Shown: in pieces, positions 9,124-19,843 of the stretch
Numbering within the stretch: position 1 is the first letter of the stretch
Layout of the letters: every line of letters begins with the position of its first letter
Assembly: GCF_023158935.1 (NCBI RefSeq)
Contig: NZ_CP096120.1
Location: forward strand, 2,356,001 to 2,420,000
Source of the DNA: Acinetobacter portensis
GTDB taxonomy: Bacteria; Pseudomonadota; Gammaproteobacteria; Pseudomonadales; Moraxellaceae
DNA: 64,000 bases
Direction of reading: 5' to 3'
Notes under the pieces: model-generated
What the model was told of the DNA's origin: nothing
Database searches by the model: none
What the model saw: the letters and a program-made list of their open reading frames with translations, nothing else
Translations under genes and position numbers: made by a program

Positions 9124-10803
9124 TTATGCTGGTTTACGTAAATCTTTACGTAGGATTTTACCTACATTCGATTTTGGTAATTCATCCATAAATTCAACAT
9201 AACGTGGGCGTTTGTAGCCAGTTAAGTTTGCTTTTGCAAATGCTAGAATTTCTTCAGTTGTTAAAGATTGATCTTTTTTCACAACAAATAGTTTTGGTAC
9301 TTCACCTGATTTTTCATCTGGCACACCAATTACTGCAACTTCTAACACTTTAGGATGTTGAGCAACAATTTCTTCAATTTCTGAAGGATATACGTTAAAA
9401 CCAGAAACTAAAATCATATCTTTCTTACGATCAACAATTTTAACAAAACCTTCTGGGCTCATAACGCCAATATCACCTGTACGGAAGAAACCATCTTTAG
9501 TCATGACTTTTTCAGTTTCATCTGCACGGTTCCAATAACCCTTCATAACTTGTGGGCCACGAATCGAAATTTCACCTTGCTCGCCAAGTGGAACTTCATT
9601 GCCATCATCATCTAAAATAGCAACATCAGTTAATGGTAATGGAATACCAATTGAACCACTGAATTCCATAGATGCTGGTGGGTTTGCCGTTGCAACAGGT
9701 GAAGTTTCAGATAAACCGTAACCTTCAATAATGTTTGTACCTGTTATTTTTTTCCAAGCTTCAGCAGTCGATGGCAATACAGCCATACCACCACCCATCG
9801 CCATCTTCATTTTACTGTGATCTAACTGTTTAAATTCTTCGTTATTCACAAGTGCATTAAACAATGTATTTACAGCAGGGAAGAAAGTTGGTTGATATTT
9901 TCGAAGCTCTTTAATTACAGCAGGTAAATCGCGCGGGTTTGGAATAAGTACGTTGGCTTGACCTTTGTACATACCATATAGCGCACAAACCATGAATGCA
10001 AAAATATGATAAAGCGGTAAAGCACAGAAAATACGGTCGTCTGGCTGACCATCTTGATTACCAAATTTACTTTGGAAAATACCATCGCACTGCAGCATGT
10101 TTGCAACTAAGTTACGGTGAGTAAGTTCTGCACCTTTAGAAACACCTGTCGTACCACCTGTATATTGTAGTACTGCGGTATCACTTAAAGTTAAGCTTGG
10201 ACGTTTGTAGTTGCTTGGATTTACCTTAGACATTGCAGCATTAAAGCGCACATGACCTGGAATATCCCATGCTGGAACTTGTTTACGAACAGAGCGTAAA
10301 ACAAAGTTTACAATTGTGCCCTTTAGCGTACCAAGTAAGTCACCAACCGATGCGACTACTACATGTTTAACTGGCGTTTTGCCTAAAATTGCTTGGTAAA
10401 CCGCAGCAAAGTTTTCAATAATTACCAACGCTTCAGAACCAGAGTCATTTAATTGATGCTCTAATTCACGAGATGTATAAAGTGGATTCACATTTACAAG
10501 TACATAACCTGCACGGAACACCCCTAAAGCTACAATAGGATATTGAAGAACGTTCGGCATCATTACTGCAACACGTGAGCCTTTAGCCAATCCTAAGCTT
10601 TGTAAATATGTCGCAAATTTACGACTTTCTTCATCTAATTGACCAAAAGTTAAAACTTTATCCATAAAGATAAAAGCATCACGCGAAGCAAACTTTTGAA
10701 AATTTCTTTCGAAAACATCGTTAAGAGATGTATTTTCTGCCGGAAGTTCAACAGTCTCTGGAATGCCTGTTTTTTGGTATTCACTAAACCAAATTTTTTC
10801 CAT
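9124..10803 (-). CDS. fadD: Long-chain fatty acid-CoA ligase FadD
   Basis: This enzyme activates long-chain fatty acids to acyl-CoA through an acyl-adenylate, coupling uptake to beta-oxidation at the inner membrane. The 559-residue protein has the AMP-binding P-loop YTGGTTGVSKGAELT near residue 215. The second adenylation motif EGYGLSETSP is near 360. The fatty acyl-CoA synthetase signature DGFFRTGDIG is near 440, followed by DRKKDMILVSGFNVYPSEIE. The C-terminal catalytic lysine region (SNVGKILRKDLR) is present. The frame opens three codons earlier at a TTG, but AGGAG lies only 2 bases from that TTG and 11 from the ATG, which is therefore chosen. Confidence 0.93.
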   Translation of the reverse strand: MEKIWFSEYQKTGIPETVELPAENTSLNDVFERNFQKFASRDAFIFMDKVLTFGQLDEESRKFATYLQSLGLAKGSRVAVMMPNVLQYPIVALGVFRAGYVLVNVNPLYTSRELEHQLNDSGSEALVIIENFAAVYQAILGKTPVKHVVVASVGDLLGTLKGTIVNFVLRSVRKQVPAWDIPGHVRFNAAMSKVNPSNYKRPSLTLSDTAVLQYTGGTTGVSKGAELTHRNLVANMLQCDGIFQSKFGNQDGQPDDRIFCALPLYHIFAFMVCALYGMYKGQANVLIPNPRDLPAVIKELRKYQPTFFPAVNTLFNALVNNEEFKQLDHSKMKMAMGGGMAVLPSTAEAWKKITGTNIIEGYGLSETSPVATANPPASMEFSGSIGIPLPLTDVAILDDDGNEVPLGEQGEISIRGPQVMKGYWNRADETEKVMTKDGFFRTGDIGVMSPEGFVKIVDRKKDMILVSGFNVYPSEIEEIVAQHPKVLEVAVIGVPDEKSGEVPKLFVVKKDQSLTTEEILAFAKANLTGYKRPRYVEFMDELPKSNVGKILRKDLRKPA

Positions 10804-10948
10804 AACGTTCAATACTCCTACCTATAATCCTTAATATTTAAACTATTTTTTTCCAGTACAAGCTCATTATTTAACTTTTTGTGCTTGATACCGCATCCAT
10901 TTTGAACACTTTGCATATATAACGTATTTTGTTTAATAGATGCTAGCA

Positions 10949-13168
10949 TTATCTTTGAATGAACAGTTTATTTGCTTTTTGATAACCTCTTGGTAAAAGT
11001 TGCCCCTTGGTTCCCCTTTTACCTATATATTTTTGAAGGTCATCACCTTTTAGTTTTAGTTGTTGCTGCCCTGCAAGCAGTTGAATTATTTCATTTAAAT
11101 TAAGAGTTGTCATGGATGTAATTTGATCTTTCGCATCAAGTTGTATCAATTTATTACCCTTACCTTTATTTAATGAAGGCAATTCTTCTAAATCTAGCAC
11201 CAATAACCGACCCGCAGAGCTTAATACAGCCAAGTGCGTAGCTCCATCGACAGTTTGTAAATCTAGTGCAGAAGCACCTTCAGCCAAACTTAAGAAAGCC
11301 TTACCTGCTTTTGCACTGGTATCTAACTGCTTAGCTTGTGTTTTAAAGCCATAGCCTTTGTTACTAGCAACAATAAGTTCAGCGTCGTCATCGGCAATAA
11401 AGACTTGTTTGAAGCCAATACCATTTGCAGGTGCAAGTTTAGAGCTTAAAGGTTCACCCATGCCACGTGCCGATGGCAAACTATTTATTGCAAGCGCATA
11501 ACTACGCCCTGCTTCATCTAGCACATAAACACGTTGATTTGACTTGCCTTGTGCATGACTTAAATATTTATCACTCGCACGATAATTTAAGTTTTCAACG
11601 TCAACATCGTGACCTTTTGCACAGCGAATCCAACCTGCTTCTGAAAGTACAACAGTTACAGGATCGGCAGGCAACATATCTTGTTCATTAATCGCTTCTG
11701 CATCTGCACGTTGAACAATTGGCGAACGGCGATCATCACCATATTTCTTCGCATCTTCTTTAAGCTCTTCAATAATTAAAGCTTTTAAAGATTCAGGATT
11801 TTCCAATTGCTCACGGATAATTGCAGCACGAGCTTCTAACTCTTCTTGTTCACGGCGCATTTCCATTTCTTCAAGCTTTGCCAAATGACGCAACTTGAGT
11901 TCTAAAATGGCTTCTGCCTGAACTTCATCAATATTAAAACGCAACATCAACACAGGTTTTGGTTGATCTTCTTCACGAATAATTTGAATGACTTCATCAA
12001 TATTCAAATAGGCAATAATCAAACCGCCTAAAATATGCAGACGTTTTTCAATTTTGTTTAGATGATATTGCAGACGACGTGTAACGGTCTGTTTACGGAT
12101 TTCGATCCATTCAAGCAAAATTTTACGAATAGATTTCACTTGTGGACGACCATCTGCACCAATCATATTCATGTTGACGCGATAGCTCGATTCTAAATCT
12201 GTTGTTGCAAATAAGTGGCTCATTACCGCTTCTGCATCAATTCGATTTGAACGTAAAACAATCACTAAACGTGTTGGATTTTTATGGTCAGATTCATCAC
12301 GTAAATCTGCAACTAAAGGAAGTTTCTTCGCTTGCATTTGATCTGCAATTTGCGAAATTACTTTTGAACCCGAAACTTGATACGGTAAATCCGTAATCAC
12401 AATTTCGTTCTTTTCAACTTTATAAACCGCACGTACTCGATAACTACCACGCCCTGTTGTTTGAATTTTTAATAATTCTTCAGGTGCTGTGATAATTTCT
12501 GCATTGGTTGGTAAATCTGGTGCAGGAATATATTCTGCAATTTTAGAATCGGTTAGGTTTGGATTGCGAATTAAAGCAATTGTACCTTTTACAACTTCAC
12601 GTAGGTTATGTGGCGGAATATCTGTCGCCATACCTACCGCAATACCTGTTGTACCGTTCAGTAGAATATTGGGTACACGTGCAGGTAAATTGACAGGTTC
12701 TTTCATTGAACCATCAAAGTTATCTTGCCAATCGCATGTGCCTTGACCTAATTCAGACAACAACACTTCACTATATTGTGAAAGTTTGGCTTCGGTATAA
12801 CGCATTGCCGCAAATGATTTAGGATCATCTGGCGAACCCCAGTTACCTTGCCCTTCAATAAAAGGATAACGATAACTAAAGGGCTGTGCCATAAGCACCA
12901 TTGCTTCGTAGCAGGCAGAATCACCATGAGGATGATATTTACCTAATACATCACCCACAGTACGTGCAGATTTTTTTGGCTTGCCGCTATGTTTTAAACC
13001 CAATTCGCTCATTGCATAAACAATACGGCGCTGAACTGGTTTTAAACCATCGCTAATATGTGGCAATGCACGATCCATAATCACGTACATGGCATAATTT
13101 AAATAAGCTTGTTCAGTAAATTCTGCTACGGAACGGTTTTCTGTCGCATGATGCGCAAGGCTTGTCAT
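10949..13168 (-). CDS. parC: DNA topoisomerase IV subunit A
   Basis: ParC forms the cleavage subunit of topoisomerase IV, which unlinks daughter chromosomes. The 739-residue length fits the family. The winged-helix active site contains Tyr124 in [10 protein letters not shown]. The quinolone-resistance region reads [15 protein letters not shown], with the usual serine (S84 here, reported as 80 or 84 in other numbering) and glutamate (E88) intact, so no classic fluoroquinolone-resistance substitution is present. A tower and coiled-coil region ([13 protein letters not shown]) and a C-terminal beta-pinwheel follow. parE is not in the window. Confidence 0.96.
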   Translation of the reverse strand: MTSLAHHATENRSVAEFTEQAYLNYAMYVIMDRALPHISDGLKPVQRRIVYAMSELGLKHSGKPKKSARTVGDVLGKYHPHGDSACYEAMVLMAQPFSYRYPFIEGQGNWGSPDDPKSFAAMRYTEAKLSQYSEVLLSELGQGTCDWQDNFDGSMKEPVNLPARVPNILLNGTTGIAVGMATDIPPHNLREVVKGTIALIRNPNLTDSKIAEYIPAPDLPTNAEIITAPEELLKIQTTGRGSYRVRAVYKVEKNEIVITDLPYQVSGSKVISQIADQMQAKKLPLVADLRDESDHKNPTRLVIVLRSNRIDAEAVMSHLFATTDLESSYRVNMNMIGADGRPQVKSIRKILLEWIEIRKQTVTRRLQYHLNKIEKRLHILGGLIIAYLNIDEVIQIIREEDQPKPVLMLRFNIDEVQAEAILELKLRHLAKLEEMEMRREQEELEARAAIIREQLENPESLKALIIEELKEDAKKYGDDRRSPIVQRADAEAINEQDMLPADPVTVVLSEAGWIRCAKGHDVDVENLNYRASDKYLSHAQGKSNQRVYVLDEAGRSYALAINSLPSARGMGEPLSSKLAPANGIGFKQVFIADDDAELIVASNKGYGFKTQAKQLDTSAKAGKAFLSLAEGASALDLQTVDGATHLAVLSSAGRLLVLDLEELPSLNKGKGNKLIQLDAKDQITSMTTLNLNEIIQLLAGQQQLKLKGDDLQKYIGKRGTKGQLLPRGYQKANKLFIQR

Positions 13169-13331
13169 AACAACTTGTTATCCTAAATCGTTTTTGTCTG
13201 TTTAAGTTCTTATGCTATGTCGCAGGGGGATTCTATACAAGTGTATGTCGTACCACTCTGCGACAATTTATGTCTTATGTCGTAAAAATATCCACTTTAT
13301 TCCAAATGATCAACTAAAAAATAACCAATCA

Positions 13332-14648
13332 CTAACTAATGGAATCGAGTGATTTTCCTTTTGTTTCTTCACCTAAAACTAAAATGACACATGCAACTGC
13401 CAATAAAACAGCAGTAAACATCATAAATACATAGCTAAAACCATTGTTCATGACCATCATGTGAGTAACCACTAATGGCGCAACAATTCCACCCATTCGC
13501 CCAATTGCAGATGCCCAACCTGAGCCAAATGCACGGATATTTGTAGGATATTGTTCTGGTGTGTAGGTATAAAGAACCCCCCATGCACCCAAATTAAAGA
13601 AGGACATTAAGCAGCCCCAAATTACAATTTGCTCAACGCTGTTAGATTGTCCAAAGAAATATGCAGATACTGCACACATTCCAATGAAACCTGCCAAAGT
13701 TGCTTTACGTCCTAGTTTTTCTACTAACCAAGCGGCTGCGATATAACCAGGAAGCTGTGCCAAAATCATCACCAAAACATATTCAAATGACTGAACAATG
13801 GTATAGCCTTCTTTGACCAATAAACTTGGCAACCATGTAAAAATTCCGTAGTAGGAATACACAATACCAAACCAAATAAGCCATAACATTAAGGTACGAC
13901 GGGCAAAAGCACCTGACCATAATTGACTAAATGATACGTTTTGCTTTTCTGATACAGGCTTAACTTCTATTTTCTCTATAACTTCTACACCACATTGACG
14001 TTCAAAGCTTTGCACCAATGCATGTGCTTCATCAATACGACCACGGTTAATTAAATATGGAATAGATTCAGGGACTTTTTTCCAAATAACAAAAGCATAT
14101 AAAGCAGGTAATCCACCAATTAAAAATGCCATATGCCAATCGAATTTAGGAATAACGAAGTAAGCAATAAGTGCGGCACACAGCCAACCCAACCCCCAAA
14201 AACTTTCAAGCAATACAATAAAACGACCACGAACATGCGCAGGGATGTATTCACTCACTAAGGTGACAGCAACAGGAAGTTGACCACCTAAGCCTAAGCC
14301 AACAATAAAGCGAAAAACCAATAACCACGTTAAATTGGGTGCAAAAGCACAAGCAGCCGTTGCTAAGCTATAAATAACTAAGGTCGCTGCAAATACGGTT
14401 TTACGCCCCCATTTATCAGCCAAACCACCTGAAAAAACAGCACCAATTGCCATACCCACAAAACCAATAGACACCACCCAACCTTTTTCGGCAGGCGTCA
14501 TGGCCCAATCTTCAGACATTTTTGCCAAAATAAATGAAATGAGTCCTGTATCCATGGCATCGAACATCCACCCCAGTCCGATTACCCATAACAAGGTGTA
14601 GTGGAATTTACCAATAGGTAAGCGTTGTACTCGTGAGACTAAATCCAT
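13332..14648 (-). CDS. MFS transporter, NiaP-like (probable niacin or aromatic acid uptake)
   Basis: This is a 438-residue major facilitator with 12 predicted helices. The N-terminus LPIGKFHYTLLW followed by GWMFDAMDTG and the motif-A loop GGLADKWGRKT fit the aromatic-acid/sugar branch and resemble the niacin transporter NiaP described in Acinetobacter and Bacillus. The second half repeats the loop as EKLGRKATL. The frame begins upstream at a TTG, but the ATG at 14646-14648 gives the family-type start MDLVSRV. No NAD synthesis genes are adjacent, so niacin remains an inference from similarity, and another aromatic carboxylate is possible. Confidence 0.75.
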   Translation of the reverse strand: MDLVSRVQRLPIGKFHYTLLWVIGLGWMFDAMDTGLISFILAKMSEDWAMTPAEKGWVVSIGFVGMAIGAVFSGGLADKWGRKTVFAATLVIYSLATAACAFAPNLTWLLVFRFIVGLGLGGQLPVAVTLVSEYIPAHVRGRFIVLLESFWGLGWLCAALIAYFVIPKFDWHMAFLIGGLPALYAFVIWKKVPESIPYLINRGRIDEAHALVQSFERQCGVEVIEKIEVKPVSEKQNVSFSQLWSGAFARRTLMLWLIWFGIVYSYYGIFTWLPSLLVKEGYTIVQSFEYVLVMILAQLPGYIAAAWLVEKLGRKATLAGFIGMCAVSAYFFGQSNSVEQIVIWGCLMSFFNLGAWGVLYTYTPEQYPTNIRAFGSGWASAIGRMGGIVAPLVVTHMMVMNNGFSYVFMMFTAVLLAVACVILVLGEETKGKSLDSIS

Positions 14649-14731
14649 AACAATATCTCTGATTTGGTGAAAGATTACGTACTGCTTTCCCAACAGGATT
14701 TTATACTTTTGCTATTTTTTATAAGATAATC

Positions 14732-14763
14732 TTAAAAAGTAACTGCTTCTTATAGCAGTTACT
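14732..14763 (-). terminator. Terminator after the TRIC-like gene
   Basis: On the minus strand, AAGTAACTGC and GCAGTTACTT form a 10-bp stem followed by a T run. It separates the 14781-15425 gene from the NiaP-like gene. Confidence 0.8.
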
Positions 14764-14780
14764 TGGTCTTTTTAGAATAG

Positions 14781-15425
14781 TTATGATGCATCTTTCGATG
14801 AAGCAGATTGCTCATCATCATCTTTATAAATGAATTTAGGCATTTCTAAGCCAAAGTAAATTGCAATTAAACGAAGTGTAAAACCAAATATAAGCGTAGC
14901 AATCACTGTAAGCTCTAAAGATAAGCCTATTTCCACGCAAATCCAGTAGCAAATTACCGATACAAAAGAAATACTTGCATAAAGTTCACGGCGGAAAACC
15001 AAAGGCACATCATTACATAAAATATCACGTAAAATACCGCCCGAAACCCCTGTTAACACACCTGCAACAGCACAAACGACAAAGCCATGTCCCATTTGCA
15101 AGGCAATTTGGCAACCGATAATAGTAAAGCCAATTAAACCTAAAGCATCTAAAATTAAGAAAATTGAACGAAGCTGACTCATCCATTTTGCAATAATAAT
15201 TGTGACAAATGCAGCGCAACACGTAAGCACTAAATATTCAGGATGCTTCACCCAAGTTAAAGGATAATGCCCAAGAAGAACATCTCGGACAGAACCACCA
15301 CCTAAGGCGGTAACACAGGCAATGAGCGTTACACCAAACCAATCCATACTGCGCCGACCAGCAGATAAAGCACCTGTCATTGCTTCAGCAGTAATTGCGA
15401 TAATATAAATAATGGTTAACAACAT
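14781..15425 (-). CDS. TRIC/YadS-like cation channel family protein (UPF0126)
   Basis: This is a 214-residue inner-membrane protein with seven predicted helices and an internal duplication. The two repeats each carry the family signature: GGGSVRDVLLG near residue 42 and SGGILRDILC near 128. Prokaryotic members form trimeric potassium-permeable channels; the E. coli relative is YadS, and glycine transport has been proposed for some. The C-terminal tail is acidic and cytoplasmic (KDDDEQSASSKDAS). It is transcribed alone. Confidence 0.85.
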   Translation of the reverse strand: MLLTIIYIIAITAEAMTGALSAGRRSMDWFGVTLIACVTALGGGSVRDVLLGHYPLTWVKHPEYLVLTCCAAFVTIIIAKWMSQLRSIFLILDALGLIGFTIIGCQIALQMGHGFVVCAVAGVLTGVSGGILRDILCNDVPLVFRRELYASISFVSVICYWICVEIGLSLELTVIATLIFGFTLRLIAIYFGLEMPKFIYKDDDEQSASSKDAS

Positions 15426-15485
15426 CGCCCTGATTCCCTATAGGGTAATAAGTGTGCGCTATTCTAAGGCATATCTAAGCTAAAG

Positions 15486-15953
15486 TTACAAAAATTGTGC
15501 GCAACATTGCTTAAATTTTTTATTAGAACCACAAATACAAGGCTGTTTCATCGTAATTTGTTGATCTGTTGTTGGGTCAAGGAAATACCATGCACCTTCT
15601 TGTTTCACAAAATGTGAAATTTCATGATGTATTTGTGCTTTTTCACCATCATGATAATGTGCTTTAAATTCAACTTGAGCATGATTTTTATCTAATTTTT
15701 CTTTGGCTTGTACAACTTCTAATTTTAACCATTGATTCGCTTTACTCCAATCTGCAATGGCTTGAACATCTAATGCTTGTTGTTGCCCAATTGCTGTGGT
15801 TTTTACAATGTAATCAATTTCATGTTTAGCAAAAGCACTATAGCGTGAACGCATAAGTTGAGCCGCAGATTCAGCTTTCAATTGACCTAAATGTAAAGGT
15901 TCACAGCAAGTTTTATACTCACCTTCACCACAAGGACATGCACTTAATGTCAT
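15486..15953 (-). CDS. YchJ family protein with two SEC-C zinc motifs
   Basis: This 155-residue protein belongs to the YchJ (UPF0225) family of unknown function. It has a SEC-C zinc-binding motif at each end: CPCGEGEYKTCC at residues 6-17 and CICGSNKKFKQCC near 138-150. Between them is a cystatin/NTF2-like central domain (SRYSAFAKHEIDYIVKTT). The same SEC-C motif in SecA binds SecB, but no such partner is implied here. Confidence 0.85.
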   Translation of the reverse strand: MTLSACPCGEGEYKTCCEPLHLGQLKAESAAQLMRSRYSAFAKHEIDYIVKTTAIGQQQALDVQAIADWSKANQWLKLEVVQAKEKLDKNHAQVEFKAHYHDGEKAQIHHEISHFVKQEGAWYFLDPTTDQQITMKQPCICGSNKKFKQCCAQFL

Positions 15954-15963
15954 TCAATTTTCC

Positions 15964-16036
15964 ATAAAAATAGCCCGAAATATCGAGCTATTTTAGCGGA
16001 ACTAGAAAACAGATTTTAATTATTTAATCTGTTTTC
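15964..16036 (-). terminator. Two hairpins after the TerC-family gene
   Basis: On the minus strand the first hairpin (16003-16036) pairs GAAAACAGATT with AATCTGTTTTC across an AT loop. The second (15964-15994) pairs AAATAGC with GCTATTT and is followed by a short T run. The second looks like the true intrinsic terminator; the first may protect the transcript end. Confidence 0.6.
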
Positions 16037-16045
16037 ATTACGTAC

Positions 16046-17617
16046 CTACTTTTTGTCTTTTGGTGTGATGTGCACTTTTTCAATTTTCTGACCTTCCATT
16101 GTCACAATTTCGAAAATATAACCATCAATTTCAATTTTTTCACTATTTTCAGGCAAATGACCTAAATGAAGTAAGATATAACCTGAAAGCGTTGAGTATT
16201 GTTCAGACTCATCGACCAAATCACGCCCTAAAAGCAATGAAACATGACGAATATCAGTTGAACCTTCAAGCATAAGTGAGCCATCTTCTAGACTTTCTGC
16301 TGCTGTATCAAGCTCATCTTCATCTGGGAATTCACCTGCAATTGCTTCAAGAACATCAATTGGTGTTGCAATACCTTCAATTGAGCCATATTCATTAAGA
16401 ATAATTGCCATTTGTAATGGCGCTTGACGCAATTGTTCCATCACCATTAAAACTTGAGCATTTTCGTGAACAATCACAGGATCGCGTAAATGTGCCTCAA
16501 AGTTTAATGCACCTGTTTCAATATATTCATTCATGACTTTATGCGTCAGCACAACGCCCGCAATATTATCAAGCTCACCATGCGCTACAATTAAACGTGA
16601 ATGCGTAGTACTTAATAATTGCTCACGAATAGACTGTTCATCTTCGTCTAAATCAATCCATTCAAGCTCAGGTCTTGGCGTCATTACAGACTTCACAGGG
16701 CGTTCAGATAAACCCAAAACACCTTGAACCATCACACTATGATAAGCACCGTTTTCTTCATCGAAAACTTCATCTGCAAAAGCGCGTGTTGCTAGAACAT
16801 CTTCAACATTATTGTCTTGCGATTCCGCTCCACTTTTGGCACCTAACATACGCATAACAGCAGATGCTGTGCGATAACGTAAATCTGTTGTTGTCACCAT
16901 TTTTTCTTGGTTACGGCGCACTGTTTGGTTCAAGAACTCAATGAGTACAGAGAAACCAATTGCTGCATATAAGTAGCCTTTTGGAATGTGATAACCAAAG
17001 CCTTCAACCAATAATGAGAAACCAATCATCATTAAGAAGCAAAGACATAAAATCACAACCGTTGGATGCTTATTCACGAAATTCATGAGTGGTTTAGATG
17101 CCCAAAGCATAATTCCCACAGCAATAATGACCGCAATCATCATCACAGAAAGGTGCTTCACCATACCAACAGCAGTAATAACACTATCAAGTGAGAAAAC
17201 AGCATCTAATACAACAATTTGAATAATCACCATCCAAAATGTGGCATGTACTGGATTTTCTTCTTTCAGCATTGGCTTGCTTTCAAGACGCTCGCGCAAC
17301 TCCATGGTGCCTTTAAATAAAAGGAATACCCCACCAAACAGCAAAATAAGATCTCGACCTGAAAATGGATGATCGAAAATATGGAATAAAGGATTGGTAA
17401 GCGTGACGACCCAAGCAATAGATGCAAGCAAAATTAAGCGCATACCGAGTGCTAAAACTAAACCGATAATACGTGCTTTATTACGCTGCTCTGGCGGCAG
17501 CTTTTCTGCCAAAATTGCAATAAATACTAAGTTATCAATACCTAATACAATTTCTAAAATAACGAGTGTAAATAATCCTACCCATGCAGATGGGTCTGAC
17601 ATCCATTCAAAGATCAT
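16046..17617 (-). CDS. TerC-type membrane protein fused to CBS pair and CorC/HlyC domain (YoaE-like)
   Basis: The 523-residue protein has three modules. Residues 1-240 are a TerC membrane domain of about seven helices with metal-site acidic residues in [12 protein letters not shown] and [17 protein letters not shown] pair spans about 300-425, and a CorC_HlyC domain spans 440-520. E. coli YoaE has the same layout. TerC proteins are linked to manganese or other metal export and tellurite resistance, while CBS-CorC modules sense nucleotides in magnesium/cobalt efflux, so a regulated divalent-metal exporter is the best guess. The leader region on the minus strand contains a hairpin described separately. 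Confidence 0.85.
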   Translation of the reverse strand: MIFEWMSDPSAWVGLFTLVILEIVLGIDNLVFIAILAEKLPPEQRNKARIIGLVLALGMRLILLASIAWVVTLTNPLFHIFDHPFSGRDLILLFGGVFLLFKGTMELRERLESKPMLKEENPVHATFWMVIIQIVVLDAVFSLDSVITAVGMVKHLSVMMIAVIIAVGIMLWASKPLMNFVNKHPTVVILCLCFLMMIGFSLLVEGFGYHIPKGYLYAAIGFSVLIEFLNQTVRRNQEKMVTTTDLRYRTASAVMRMLGAKSGAESQDNNVEDVLATRAFADEVFDEENGAYHSVMVQGVLGLSERPVKSVMTPRPELEWIDLDEDEQSIREQLLSTTHSRLIVAHGELDNIAGVVLTHKVMNEYIETGALNFEAHLRDPVIVHENAQVLMVMEQLRQAPLQMAIILNEYGSIEGIATPIDVLEAIAGEFPDEDELDTAAESLEDGSLMLEGSTDIRHVSLLLGRDLVDESEQYSTLSGYILLHLGHLPENSEKIEIDGYIFEIVTMEGQKIEKVHITPKDKK

Positions 17618-17927
17618 ATGCTCTTCTCCTGAATATCATGTTTAGATTGAGATTTATTGAATATCGCATTTAATTTAAATAGATAAAATGCAAAATTTAA
17701 GGAATAACTTGCGTTGGAAACCCAACTTCCACTACCCATGTCAGTTCTATTGTTATGAAACAGATTTTTAGTATAGAAAATATTGCAAATAGAATCATCA
17801 TTTTTTGTGCATGCTTTGTTATTCATTTTATAAATTAACTGAAAGCTCAATAATCTATATACGTTTGTCACATTTTTATTCTATGCTAAAACCTGAATAC
17901 AGAAGATGATAAGGTCATGACAACAAT
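17618..17927. other. Divergent intergenic region with a leader hairpin
   Basis: Some 310 bases separate the TerC-type gene from the LOG gene. On the minus strand, a GTTGG-GTTT-CCAAC hairpin lies near 17707-17722 within the likely 5' leader of the TerC-type gene. Mn-sensing yybP-ykoY riboswitches precede many TerC genes, but the conserved GGGGAGUA-type segments are not apparent here. The remainder is AT-rich promoter DNA. Confidence 0.45.
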
Positions 17928-18545
17928 ATGAACAATGCGTTAACGATGATTGAATATCAAAACCCCTCTCCTAAAACAACTCAACCACTTGTTGCACTTT
18001 ATTGCGGTTCTCGTTCTGGTAACAATCCAATTTACAAAGAAAAAGCCATTGCGCTTGCTAAAGGCTTAGCAGAACATAATTTAGGTTTAGTTTACGGCGG
18101 TGCAAGTATTGGCTTAATGGGTCAAGTTGCAGATACTGTCATTGAACATGGCGGTGAAACGGTTGGTGTTATTCCTGAATTTATGTTGGATTATGAAATT
18201 GCACATAATGCCTTAACTGAACTTCACGTTGTTAGAACAATGCATGAACGTAAAGCAATGATGGCTGAACGTGCTTGTGCATTTGTTGCGCTTCCTGGTG
18301 GTTTGGGAACATTCGAAGAAATTCTAGAAATTGCCACTTGGGCACAGTTAAATCAACACCAAAAACCAATGATGCTTTACAACGTAAATGGTTTTTATGA
18401 TTCGCTCATTGCGCAACTTGATCACGCTGTTCAAGAAGGTTTTTTACCACCGCAACATCGCGCGAAACTCATTGTGTGTAATTCTTCAAAACAGATTTTT
18501 AATGCATTAAACAATTTAGATTGCCCTAAAAGCTTTGTTGTTTAA
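17928..18545 (+). CDS. LOG family nucleotide 5'-monophosphate phosphoribohydrolase
   Basis: This 205-residue protein of the TIGR00730/LOG family has the two diagnostic motifs: MHERKAMM near residue 105 and PGGLGTFEEILE near 122. LOG enzymes cleave the ribose-5-phosphate from N6-substituted AMP (cytokinin precursors in plants) or from AMP and pyrimidine nucleotides in bacteria. The ATG at 17928 has AAGG 13 bases upstream, which is slightly long; a second ATG 18 bases into the gene is possible. It is monocistronic and followed by a terminator. Confidence 0.88.
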   Translation: MNNALTMIEYQNPSPKTTQPLVALYCGSRSGNNPIYKEKAIALAKGLAEHNLGLVYGGASIGLMGQVADTVIEHGGETVGVIPEFMLDYEIAHNALTELHVVRTMHERKAMMAERACAFVALPGGLGTFEEILEIATWAQLNQHQKPMMLYNVNGFYDSLIAQLDHAVQEGFLPPQHRAKLIVCNSSKQIFNALNNLDCPKSFVV

Positions 18546-18566
18546 ATTGTAATTTGAATAGTTAAT

Positions 18567-18598
18567 AAAAAAGCGAGCATCTAGCTCGCTTTTTTATT
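18567..18598. terminator. Bidirectional terminator between the LOG gene and the PiT-like gene
   Basis: An AGCGAGC/GCTCGCT hairpin with A6 and T6 flanks lies between converging genes. Confidence 0.9.
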
Positions 18599-18604
18599 AA
18601 CTAT

Positions 18605-19579
18605 TCAACTCGCCAAGTTCGTCACAAAGTTATAGAACCACGGTAAAGTCACCGCTAAGAACACACTCATTGCCAAACCAAGCATGAGCTTCATTGCATC
18701 TTTACTTACGTTACGTGATGTTTTGTGCTTATTCACTTCACGTAAATGCATCGACATTGCAAACTCACGACCTGCAAGTAAACCCAAGAATACCCAAGTT
18801 GTACTCATTGGAATATTACTCCACTCTTTAAACACTAAAAGAATTAATGCATAAATGAAGTCAATAATGGTTGCCGAACGAATATCTGCAAGACCTGTTT
18901 TTGTATCAATAATCTTTTGGATTGCCCCACCACGCTGATAAAGAATCACACCAAGCAACACAACAAAAACTGAAATGGCAAAAATAAGGAACTCAAATGG
19001 AACTTGACGTGGCACATAGACAAAAATGTTTGCCAAATCTTGAATGAGCCATTGGCTCCAAAGAAATGCGGTAGATACCCACTGCAAACCAATCCAAATA
19101 TTTGATGGACTTTGATCTCTAGTCTTACTGAAATAAACTGAAATTTGTTTAATCACAAAACGATAAACAATAATCGCAACAATAAAAGCAACTGCATAGC
19201 CCATCATTGATTTGGTGAGCATTGAAGTCAAACTACTTGGGGAGAAAATTGTTAATACTAAAAAAGTTGTACTAACAGGAATTCCGTATTTGGTTAAAAG
19301 AATTAATAAAATTGGCGGAACAATATAAAGCCAAGTAATACCACCTTCAGGAAATGGAATGGTTTCCAATCGACCATAAGATGCATCCCCCACACCAGAT
19401 GCATACCAACCATAAAGTAGTACAACCACTAAAATTGAGCTGATATAAATCCAAAGTACCCACCAAGGACGATGCGCATTTGATGAAATAAAAGTACCTA
19501 AAGTTTGTGGAACATCATTTCCAACGATAGAGTATGCGGCTAAGCAAAAGCCTATCACCATCAATATTTCGATTGTCAT
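18605..19579 (-). CDS. PiT (PHO-4)-like permease, divergent member
   Basis: This 324-residue protein has about nine predicted helices. Two short duplicated motifs recall the inorganic phosphate transporter family: GNDVPQTLGTFI near residue 20 stands where PiT has GANDVANAFGT, and the paired IPVSTT (near 103) and IPMSTTWVF (near 260) match the PiT repeat PVSTTH. It is shorter than E. coli PitA (499) and lacks the central hydrophilic domain. Substrate assignment is uncertain. Phosphate or sulfate are candidates, and the gene has no phosphate-related neighbours. Confidence 0.6.
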   Translation of the reverse strand: MTIEILMVIGFCLAAYSIVGNDVPQTLGTFISSNAHRPWWVLWIYISSILVVVLLYGWYASGVGDASYGRLETIPFPEGGITWLYIVPPILLILLTKYGIPVSTTFLVLTIFSPSSLTSMLTKSMMGYAVAFIVAIIVYRFVIKQISVYFSKTRDQSPSNIWIGLQWVSTAFLWSQWLIQDLANIFVYVPRQVPFEFLIFAISVFVVLLGVILYQRGGAIQKIIDTKTGLADIRSATIIDFIYALILLVFKEWSNIPMSTTWVFLGLLAGREFAMSMHLREVNKHKTSRNVSKDAMKLMLGLAMSVFLAVTLPWFYNFVTNLAS

Positions 19580-19843
19580 ATAAAGAACAAACCCTTTATT
19601 GCCAAAGACTTCTGTCTAGCAGTACTAAAATTTTTCAAGATTATGACAGTATTCTAACGCTTTAACTCATTTTTCATCAGGAAGTTTTTTTAAATATACG
19701 CTGAACCTCTTTTCATTTAATTTTTACATTCAAAATAAAAGCATTAATTTTTTATATGCTTTACTTTAAATATGCATTTTCACAACATGCTTTTTTTATT
19801 TATTCAGCTAAACTGTTTATAAATTCAATATTTTAACGCCAAT

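Noticed and set aside
10949..13168. Fluoroquinolone-resistance mutation in parC
   Set aside because: The key serine and glutamate positions (S84 and E88 in this protein) are both wild type.
17618..17927. yybP-ykoY manganese riboswitch before the TerC-type gene
   Set aside because: The conserved sequence blocks were not found by eye; only one simple hairpin is present.
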